Shown: one piece after another, positions 40,649 through 52,600 of the stretch
Numbering within the stretch: position 1 is the stretch's first letter
Layout: each line of letters starts with the position of its first letter
The notes under the pieces: model-generated
What the model was told of the DNA's origin: nothing
What the model saw: the letters and a program-made list of their open reading frames with translations, nothing else
The model's database searches: none
Program-made: the position numbers and the translations under genes
Assembly: GCA_026874595.1 (NCBI GenBank)
Contig: CM049318.1
Coordinates: 41,272,456-41,336,455 of the forward strand
Reading direction: 5' to 3'
Source: Sipunculus nudus
Taxonomy: Eukaryota > Annelida > Sipuncula > Golfingiida > Sipunculidae
DNA: 64,000 nt

Positions 40649-43600
40649 ATCCAGAACAATGTAAATTTTATTTGTTTGTTTATTTTGAAATGAATAAATA
40701 TGTTTATTTCCATTAAATCAGCCTGTCAGCGAAAGCTGGTATTTTATACTGGTAGTTATTTTTTTTTTTAAATACTCGTACGAATATGTGGAAGCTCGTG
40801 ATACCAAGTTATTTTAACTACTTTGTTTAGGAGTATACAGAGATGAATACCCAAAAGGAAACCGAGGTCAACCAGCGTTATCCACTCGGAGTCGCCGGCA
40901 ACCGCATCACTATTATCATTGATCGTATGAATGGTGTCGTACCTTACATCGGTTCACTGGAGGTGCATTTCTGCATGCCAACCCGTGAGTAACATAGAAT
41001 TATACATCAGAACCACAGCAGAAGGAACAAAATAAATAGTGCTGATATGGTGTAACGCTTGTTCTTGTGTCGGACATATGCTGTCACATTAAAATAGACA
41101 GATTTCCATACCAGTGTGCAGATACTTATAAATCACATTTATGTACAAAAAAGGGTGGCAGCAGGGTTGCAAGCTCTGTAAAATATTGTTATCTTCGGTT
41201 AAGTATTCATCTGCGTCTGTATGTTTGTCGATTTGTTTGCCTGACAGCAAGATGAGACTTAAACTACTTTTTCCGTAAATGGTGGGGGTGTGGGTTATGG
41301 GCCAAGAAAGATCCTAAATTTTTATTAAGAACCAGGTAAAGGCGCGGATGCAGCAGGAATTACTTTTATCTTTTCGGAGTGCAAAACTAGTTTTTATGTT
41401 ATATTTAATGTTTGAAATAAAAGTAACTTTACAACTTGCATGCTTGCATATGTGTATAATTCGCAAATATATTTCCAGCCACAACGACTCCGGTGATAAC
41501 AACGACCACGGTTGTTACAAGTCCTACTACGCCCGTTGTAACTAGCTCTCCTCCAGAAACAACAACTCAACCGATCACTCACTCCACTCACACGCCAACT
41601 ACCCCAACAGTCCAAACAACACCGACAGCTTACTCTACGACAACAACAAGTAAAATAACGGGATTTGGACCCACTCCCACTATAACAATGGGAACTGGCT
41701 CCACAGGTATGACCATTGACAGTCATGTTTTATCATGAACTTAGAAAGATACCTCTACATGGGTTGTGAATTACTATCACTGTCCATAACACACTGGACA
41801 TAGACCCTGAGAATATTGCATATATCTTCACCTTTAAGCACCATTCTTGCAGAACTCATTGTCAGCATACCTGTATACATATATATTTTCCCTTTTTTGC
41901 ATGCAGTGGCTTACTGTGATGACGATGACATCTTTAGAACTGACTACACCTCTGTAGAAGATGGAATTCTGTCTCTTGTCTCTTCTTCCACAAACAATGC
42001 GTTTACTACTGAGATGGCTTTGGCTGGAAGCCCAGAGGGGAAGTACGTCATCAAATTCTTACGTCCACAATATGTGCCCTTGATGATGAACACTGTTTAA
42101 ACAAATGATGATGGTTAAGTGATAACAATTCTACCCACACGCCCATATAGTTAGAGACATACCGGTTTATGTATTTTGATTCTCAGTTTCTAGATTTTGA
42201 AAAAAAGTAAATATAAATTTTAAGACATAAATGTAAACTGGGTGAACATTACAGTCTATGGTAAATAAATGTGTCCTTTAAACAGAATGACTTTTTAACA
42301 CTATGGTAAATAAATTTGTTCATCTGTATACATGATGCATATAAACAATCACAGATGTAGATAATTATATTGATGATATGTACAATTGCAGGTGGGAGGC
42401 CTCAACATCCCAAGCTTCTATGGAGCTGTTTCTTTTGAAGCTGGAAGAAGGCGGTGAACCTGACCTCCACCGTGTCCGTTTCCTGGTAGATGGCGCTACT
42501 ACAGTGGAAGTTGAAGTTCTGGACGCAGCAGGAATGCCCGTTGACCTTAAGGTCCTTGCCATTATCAAATTGAAGACAGTGCTTTAAGGACACATTTATC
42601 TGTATGACGTGATGCATAGTACTTACTCCGTATTTTTCAATATATTTTTTATAATTAAGGAATAATTTACTTCAAAACGGAATTTGTAATCATATTAACT
42701 TCGCATGGGTCGTACTTATGCTATATGGGTTCAAACAGATACAAGTATGTACTCATCTTATACAAGATATTACGCTTTAATACATCACAGGTAATGTCTG
42801 CTTCTCGTGAGCAAAAACTTTCATAAGGTGTATTTGCTCATCATCTGGAGGTAAAAACCCTAATGTATACGTTTTATATTGCACTTATTTAACATTTTGT
42901 CATAACAAAGGATCTTTTATCAAACGAGCCATCAAGTCATAATTGTAAGAAATCAACATCTCTTAGTGTCTGCGAATTCATATTGATTTTTTTACACAAA
43001 GTCACAGTAAGTGTACCAAATGTTATTTAAAAAAAGTTAAGTATCTAAATAGTTTTCGTTTGTGTAACAATCAGTGTCAAATTCTGCTGCAGGAATACCT
43101 TGAATTCAATAATAATGGCTGGACGGAAATTGATGAGACGTATCCGCTCGGTACTCAGGGAGACCAAATACAGATAACACTCTACAGGGCTGACGGAGAA
43201 AATCCAGCAATTAAAGATCTCACTGTGGAGTTCTGTATGCCACCACGTAAGTCTGCTTCATAAGGTGCAGATATAATTAATGTTTGATAAGATCTCGCTT
43301 TTGAGTTATGCGTCATACTTTGCGAACCTGTTTAAAAAATCGGGCATCAGTTCCAAACATATAGTATCTCTGTGGAAGACCACTGTTCCCTTGTTGATTG
43401 TTAAGAAGACCAGAAAGACCTGTATTAAGATCTCACTGTTGAAAAGATAAAGGGGCCCAATCTCCTATCTGACCTTTATAAACTAAAGGTAATCCCTTGG
43501 AGCATTCATAAAAAAAGCCAGAAAAACATGGATATCACCGCACACAGGCTGCTTTTTTGTTTATATCAAAGTGTTTATTATATGTGGGGGCCCTAAAAAT

Positions 43601-46600
43601 AATCAAAACAAATTCAACAACGGCATCTGGCAGTAAGTCAGATAAGCCAGAGCTTTGCAAATGGGGTTTTGAAACAAGTGACCTTCTACCTCCGCATATA
43701 TGCAACCCACCACCATAGGTAACACATTTTTCCTGTTTGTCAACATTGCTGTGTTTACAAACATGTTGTTGATAAACAAGTTCAAACATCCTTCACGAAG
43801 GCCTTGTATGAACTTTCACAACCAAAATTACCCTTGGGTCATTATTATATACACAGAGGAAGCCAAAAATCCCATAAATTCTTTTTCAAAAGGTAGGTGA
43901 TTGGGCACCTTTAAAGATGCTGTTTCAAAACTAAGCATTAATTCTCCAGTCGATCAATATCGAAAAACAGCGTCCCCTATTAAATGCACAGTGAATATGC
44001 GTCTGTGTTTGTTGGTTGCTTCAGCTCATGAAATGGTGGCTATTCATATTAGGTCTTTTAACGTCTTCTGTCCTTCGTCCATAAAATCCGGAGTGGATAC
44101 ATCAAATGTTGTAGTATAAGGTCTGCTTGTTCTTGCTGATACATAGCCACGCCTTCGTACGTACCTACAACCACTCGGGCAACCACTACTTCTGTTGCCA
44201 CAACCACAACTGTTCAGTCCACTACAACCACCTTCACGACCCAGCCACCTACAACGACGAGTAACTGCATCATCATCTGCGATGGAGTCTGTATTTCTAA
44301 CAGGTCAGTTAAAATAACAACTTGCATGCACACATGTGCAAGTCATAATGCTGTCCACTATATTACCACTACACAACTGTACTTAATCTACCTGCCCTAT
44401 ATGCAGCACTGGGGGGGGGGGGGGGGGGGGGGGCGGCGGTGTAATGGCTAAGGTGTCGGACTCATGATCGAGAGGTCGTGCGTTCTAATCCCAGTCAGAC
44501 CCCTACCGTGCCAAGACCCTTGGGCAAGGTCCCAACCGCAAGTGTGCCTCTGTCCACCCCAGCAGTAGAAATAGGTACCAGTAAATACTGAGAAGGTAAC
44601 CTGTGATGGACTAGCATCCAATCCAGGAGGAGTTGAACTCCCAAGTCGCTTCACGCTATAGAAACCGGGATAAGCTCCGGCCTGATAAGCCATTAGGCTC
44701 GGGGTGTAAAAGCCGAACAGACTTTACCTATATGCAGCATGCACGTATGTTATGTAACAAAGGTCAAACTTTTATATAAACTTGCTGTCGACTGTACTTA
44801 ATCTGCATGCTGAGTAGTTTACGATCATATGAACTTGCACCGTCAGGAAATAGTAAACTAATAAGTAATTGAATACTGTGTAGATTCTCGCCGAGCCGAC
44901 GCGTGGTTATAGACCCCATATGGGGTTATCATCTGAATTAAAATGTTATATGTTAAAATGTTATAAAATATTATATAAAGTCAGAAGCGTGTTTTTGTGA
45001 CAAGATAGATATATATATATATAACAACTATAAGGTCACGCTGTTTAATAGACATGTTACTTTTAATATTTTGAGGATTATTGGACCTTTTTTTAAGATC
45101 AGGCATTAACTGCATAAATGTCATATTAACGATTCATTAACGTTCAGAAGGTCAGTACTCGTTCATCGTATTTAAATGCCAAAATATCAGTCCCCGAATT
45201 TTCGGATGGACGAGGTTCTATCATAAATGGCCAATATGAAGTTCTATTCTTTTACCTAAAATAAAGGTTCAGACACAAACGAAAAACGCTCCCATCCTCG
45301 TGTCTACATAGGAGGTATTAATTTTATTTTGATGCAGTTTTGTGGATCCAGTATCTAAGTCGTCACTCAGGCAGACCATCAGTGGTTGTGTTATCAAATG
45401 ATGCAAACATCATGCCATTTTCCTGCTTTTCAGTGGCTGTGTTATCAGTTGATACAAATTTATGCGTTAATTGTTCGAACAGGGGCATCTAGATTTTTCT
45501 GACTAACCGTTTAGGATTCCTAAGGTTAAATATTTTCTTAGAAACCACACAGATCAATTCCTTCAAAATATAATTTCATTTTGCTTACCAAAAACGTATA
45601 TGCAGTAAAACCTCCAAATTACGACCACCAACGGAACCTCGATAAAGAGGTCGCATTTTCGAGGTGGTCGTCTAAGCGAGGCCTGAAATAGATAGCTTAA
45701 AAGAATTGGGACCGTGAAAAAGAAGTCTTATTTTGTTAGGCGGGGTTTTACCATATATTATTTTGGAAACGACAATGAAATACTTTGTAAATCATTTTCG
45801 ATTCTTTTTCAAGACTTGAAAATTCAAGTGTATAATGAAAATACATAAGCTTTTACTCCATACATGGATGAAAGTAACACCACTCATGCATAGGCAGATC
45901 AACTTGCCCTGATACCCCCCCCCGCTCCTTTAATTTATCCTTTTTTCTGCCTTGTATACCTTATATAGGACCCTTCCAATTAAGTAATGTGTTGCATTGA
46001 CAGTCAGCAAATAATGATGGCCAGCGGAGAAAAAAATTCTTTCAAATTTATCCCGTTATCTCTTAAAATAGCCCTTTTCCAGCATATTTTATACATGTAC
46101 CAGAGAACCCCCAACGCAGAGTAACCCCTATGCCAATATACTTGCTAGAAGCTATTCATCTGTTTTCCATACAATGAATTCGGCTTTTTATTTAATAATG
46201 ATTTTTTTTATATTCGTATATTTGTGATAAATTTAATCTAACAGTTAAGAATCTGTTCGTGGATTAGTTTTTGTTTTGCTCTATTCAAATGAACTCATTT
46301 TAATTAATACTTTTGAGTTAACGAAAATATGATCAGATGATTGCAGGTGTTTAAGAGGACATTTTGCATGATGAGTAACTAATGCTTTTCTTAGAAGAGT
46401 ACTTGCACTGATAATAATATGCAAACACTCAGTATTGTTGGATTTGTACAAAGTATCGATACATTTTCTTCTGACAAGTTTTAGTTTAAATAATAAAAAT
46501 AATGTTCTTTTATTGATATAAGGCATCTGATCCCTGTAAATCACAGGTTTGGTGGTAAAGTAATCCCCGCGGCTTCACAATAGTGGAGAATGGAGGGGGT

Positions 46601-49600
46601 GGGGTGGGGGGGGGGGGGGGTGGCTGAGTTATGCCGATGGGCGATGTATTCGTTTGAACCTATTTTATTTATTTTTATTACTTACCATGTATGTGAAAAA
46701 CAATTTGTGTCTTCAATATTCATGGATACACAGTTGGGTTATTGGAAAACGTATTTCTATTTGTAGGATCGTTTTAAAGAATTCCATTTATCTCAGATGT
46801 CCCTAACACGTGGTATTATGTAAGGTGACAAAGGAAATCATTGCAAACTGAACATGTGGCTTTTGTTTGCAGGAGTTCTTTGATACTCCTTTCCATACAA
46901 ATCTAAGTCAGGCTAAAATATACTCTTGTATATTCTGCTGTTTTCATTCAAATTATTATGGACAGTACATCATTTATATTCGCATTTTCTTGTGAAAAAA
47001 AAACTCGTGTAACACAAGAGCCAAAAAAGATGGCAACGTATCTTTACAGACACATCTAGTGAAAAAGGTCCTATTGTATGTAAGTGTTCGAGAAATCAAT
47101 AAGGCATAAGTACTATATTTAACTATGTTTGCAGATGTCGGTACATATGTTTGGTTTTACAGCTCCCAGATCTGTGATGAGGTGATTGATTGTCCAGATG
47201 GGAAAGATGAAGAATACTGCGGTACGTAGAAGAGCAACTAGTAAATCTATAAACTGTTCAATTACTCTAACATCAGATTTGTATTTCTTTGAAAAGAATA
47301 CCGTAAGTACAAAACACGTCTTTGCAATCATAATCCTGTTAGGTAACATATTTATTTCAATTGTCCTGCATATATCTACAGTATATAAAGCATTTTGTTT
47401 TGTTTTTATTTACCATATCAGTAATAATAATAAATATCATACCAGCAACTATCAATAATACATAATTGAGGAAAATCGTTCCATGGACAAAGCTTCATAT
47501 TTCAGGTTTGGCATGCAATTTCTTTTATAATATAAGTCCTTTTTTTATCTGAGCAGTAGTTTATTCTGATTATGTGGCATGTGTATTAAACCATAAAAGG
47601 AACCCTTTTATAGGCACCACAACTGTGTCTACCCCTACCACAACCCCCACACCAACCGGAACCCACACTCCTCCTACACTGACTTACCCGACAACGACAA
47701 CCTTGTCAACTGTCACATTCTCAACGACAACGGGCACGTCAACAACAGCATATCCGACGACAGTGACCACACAGCCAAGTAAGTTATCAGTTTAAGATGG
47801 TTAATACACCATTTTTCATTGTTACCCCCCGCGTCAGAGGAGTTGGCGATTTAGTGCTCAACTCCACCTTTCTGTTAGACCGTACTTGTCTGAGCTTATT
47901 AGATTTTAGTTATACTTGATTGATTTTGTGATTAATTAGTATAAATGTTTAAATCTCAGACTTCATATAGGAAGTCATATCTATCATCAAGTTTACTTAT
48001 ATCCACTTCTAATTATATCTTGGCCGATATCTATTGGGTAACCAGGCCTGGTTAGTTTGACGTTTGGATTTTCATTTTTACATATTTATATGTTTTATAA
48101 GACCATACAGTACACATTTCATACATTTTGTATGCAATTACATGAAAACAATATGTGATACAAATCACTCATATCCTGTTCTAATTAAGACGGCAGGTGT
48201 TTCTTATATCAGATTTTGGTCTTATTTGGTTATTTTTTATTATTTTTGTTTTAATTCTACAATTTTATATATTTTTGAAATTCAAATTAACATTTACTGT
48301 GTGATGCAATATATCAAAAAGGGTTACTAATACCAATTTCTAATTTACAAGACGGGTATATCTTATTGGTATCCTCGCTTGATTTATATTAGGTTTAAGT
48401 GCATTAGTTTGCTATTTATTATGAATTCTGCATGAGGATTTTAAAGACCCATTGCAAGCAAAGTACAAATTTCTGACATTCTATATGGGCATGGAACTAG
48501 TACTACGTCATAAGTAAGTTCTTCCTACTGTACCTTCGCATAAGTAATTTGGATGAAATACATAGTACATCTTTAACGATTCTTAGCCATTTTAAATTAT
48601 TCTTAGGAACTGCCTATATGCTCATTAGCTGTACCGTAACAAATTCTTAAGTGTTCGCAGTACTTCGTGCCATCGTGATACGTACTGTTAAATTGCCTCT
48701 CCAGTGCCGCGAATTGCCCCGATGTATACCGAATAGTTTACGTAAAGCTAACGACCTACCACGAAGTAGCTAACTTGGGCTACGAAGCGCTTCTATAAGA
48801 GTACATATGACCTACAGAATTTGACAATTTGCAACAGCGAGAAACTCAGAACTAAAATCGCGGGCTACGATCGCTCAAGCTACGCCGATAGTCGGAAAGT
48901 TAGTGGCACGAATTACGCAGATGCGCCTCACAAACCCCGACGTAGAGCAAAGAAGCCAAAAATTGTCCTATTTATAGCGCATCAATGGCATAATTGGTAG
49001 AAGTTGAAACCGACCCTGAAACGTCCCTGTCACATGTTTCTTGTCAGTTTCCCAGAAAAATAAAAATAGATTGATAGCCTAGTCGGATGCAGAAGCCAAA
49101 CTGCCATAGTTAAAAGTAAAAACTGAAATGACGTGAATTAAGGCTGTGGGTGACCGTGTAGGAATTATTTATTCCCATGTTTGTGTTCACATATAATTAG
49201 TGAAATCTTGTTGCAATCAGTATATATTTAGAGCAAAGAGCTTTTAATTAAATGTATATTTTTTGTTTGGTTTTGGTTTTAGCCTCCTACATTTGTGAAG
49301 ATGTGATCCATGTGGACGCTGATAACGCTGATAATTTCAAGATCTACACATCTAACACTGCCGATGGGTATGGTGCCACTGATGCTTTAGATGGATCGGG
49401 CAGTCACTGGCAGGCAGCTCCCTACGGCCTTCCAGTGGAAAGCATTGTTATTCAGTTGTACCAGGATGATATTGAATTTCAGGGTTTGACAATGACAGTA
49501 AAGGGCGTGTCTGATGTCCAGGTTCAACTAATGAACAGCGAAGGCGTGATAACCTACCAGGAGGTTTGTACAGCTGTTACTGAAGGCAAAACGCTTCCAA

Positions 49601-52600
49601 AATTACATTTCATTAGTGATTATCGCTGTATTACTGATTACAAGCAATTTCATTGTACCATCAAAATCCTCTATCTGCAAGTTAATCCTCAGACCCAGTA
49701 TTAGGGACTCGTTCCAGTGCCTTAATGATCAGCATTTCACCTATCCCCGAGCCACATGCATACAAATTAATATCTATATCTAAAAAGCTGAACTGAAACA
49801 TATCAATCTTATCTGAGGCTTTCAGGAATACTTAACATTTGTAGTCGATGGTTAATTGATTTGAGATACCCCATCTTTCACTGGATGTGCTTTCCATTGA
49901 CTCTGTGACACCAAAGAACAATCGGTAATGTTCGCACAAACACTGTAGCTGGGAAACAGTGCTGCCGTTACATGCCCCTTTAGTTTTATTGTGGATTGAT
50001 TCAATGATTCATGGGTTTAATGTTTTTCCATATGATCAGAAACAGTCTTTTTATTGTCTATAATGAAATCTGCTCATTAAAGGTCAACTGATGGATAAAA
50101 TAGGCATGATGAAGTAGCCTTTTGATGTGTAAAGTTGTTAATATAGCCATATGTGTGATGCTGACCATATAACTTAATACACGGTTATTACATTTAGCAA
50201 CAGTAATGCTGATTCAATGATCTGTAATGAGAAGAGGAACGATAAAAGGAAACATCTTAGATATTTATCAAGAAGCAGTTACTGCCATGAAATTGTTCTC
50301 ATGGTCTTTTAATCCTTACATTATAACACTAACATATAAGAAAATATAAATAAGTATGACATGAAATATTTCATAATGTAACTGTAACTGGTAAAAACAT
50401 TGGTTTTTAAACAGACCCTAAAAATTCCTAAAAATATTCTGAAGGCACAAATATCTCATTTTTATCTGAAAGAAATATGATAAATGCCATTTACAGGACC
50501 ATGTTAACTTTAGGCCATGTGCCTGGCTTCTTGAAAACATTATTGATAAACACACTTACTGTATTTCATAATTATACACACAGAGTTTTGATGGATTGAC
50601 TGGAGCTGAAACCAATATAAATGCAACTCCATCTCCAGGATATATGGGCAGTGTTCTTATAGTGGAATTAACCAGAACAGGGACCACTGTTCCAATGGTG
50701 TACAGCTTCCATGCAATCTTCTGTGGCCCAAAGGGTAAGATGTTTCAGATACCTGCAAACCAATGACTGGATATATAGATGTATTATATTAATTAATTCA
50801 ATGCTAGTTTATCTATTCTATAGAGCAATTTGTCAACAATTTAACAAAATATTCAGAACATAAACAGATGATGCATTTGATAACTCTTTGTATGCTTAAA
50901 TCAACAGAGCCTGCTCTGGTCTTTCTTTTTAACAGAATGGCTTAATTTGATTAAGTATTGTGTAACCATATCTTTCTTAATCCTTGCTACAACATATGCC
51001 ATTTTCAATTCCTACTCGCATTTAAGCATAGTATCTACTCTTACTTTCATCCAAACAGTGACACCAACAAGCACTGTCACCCACACTCCAACCTCTACCC
51101 CTACTACACCGTATACTCCAACTATTACACCAACTGGAACACCAACTGTGACACCAACTGGAACACAAACATACACTCCAACTGGGACACCAACTGGGAC
51201 ACCTACCTACACACCAACAGTGACACCAACTGTGACACCAACTTATACACCAACATACACACCAACAGTGACACTTACATACACACCAACAGTGACACCA
51301 ACTGTGACACCAACATACACACCAACAGTGACACCAACATACACACCAACAATGACACCAACAGTAACACCAACCTACACACCAACAGTTACACCAACAG
51401 TGACACCAACCTACACACCAACAGTTACACCAACAGTGACACCAACTGTGACATCAACCTACACACCAACTGTGACACAAACATACACACCAACTGTGAC
51501 ACAAACTGTGACACCAACATACACACCAACAGTGACATACACAACAACCATTACACCAACTGAAACCCAAACAGTGACATACACACCAACAGCCACTCCA
51601 ACAGTCACACCAACAGTTACGTACACACCAACTGCCACACCAACAACTACTCCAACTGTGACTTACACACCAACAGGTACACCAACCTACACCCCAACAG
51701 TGACACCAACTGGTACACCAACATACACACCAACAGTTACACCAACAGGTACACTAACTGTTACACCAACTGCAACCCCAACAGTTACATACACACCAAC
51801 AGCCACTCCAACCGTCACACCAACAGTTACTTACACACAAACGGTCACTCCAACTGCTACTCCAACTGTGACATACACACCAACAGTGACATCAACTGCT
51901 ACTCCAACTGTGACATACACACCAACAGTGACATCAACTGGTACACAAACCTACACACCAACAGTGACACAAACAGGTACACCAACCTACACCCAAACAG
52001 TGACACCAACAGGTACACCAACCTACACCCCAACAGTGACACCGTCAGGTACACCAACCTCCACCCCAACAGTGACACCAACAGGTACACCAACCTACAC
52101 CCAAACAGTGACACCAACAGGTACACCAACCTACACACCAACAGTGACACCAACAGGTACACCAACTGGCACTCCAACTGTGACATACACACCAACAGTG
52201 ACATATACACCAACAGTTACACCAACAGTGACTTATACACCAACTGTCACTCCAACAGTCACCTCAACAGTGACTCCAACAGTGACACCAACAATCACAT
52301 ACACACCAACAGTTACACCAACAGTGACACCAACAGCCACACCAACAGTGACTTATACACCAACAGTCACTCCAACTGGCACTCCAACTGTGTCATACAC
52401 ACCAACAGTGACATCAACAGCCGCACCAACAATCACATACACACCAACAGTTACACCAACAGTGACACCAACAGCCACACCAACAGTGACTTATACACCA
52501 ACAGTCACTCCAACTGGCACTCCAACTGTGACATACACACCAACAGTGACACCAACAGCCACACCAACAGTGACACCAACAGTGACTTACACACCAACTG

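Noticed and set aside
43535-43900. Several frames in intron 53
   Set aside because: No conserved motif, no consistent splice framing and low codon bias.
44440-44500. Possible functional tRNA gene
   Set aside because: The A and B boxes belong to a SINE head. The cloverleaf is not complete and the element has target duplications.
48064-48330. 88-codon + frame rich in Phe/Ile/Tyr
   Set aside because: AT-rich composition artefact inside intron 56; no acceptor or donor fits the flanking phases.
50958-51563. + strand frame of Asn/Thr/His/Tyr repeats beginning at an ATG in the intron
   Set aside because: It overlaps the exon 59 acceptor in another register and stops after 600 bases, while the Thr-X frame stays open to the window edge.
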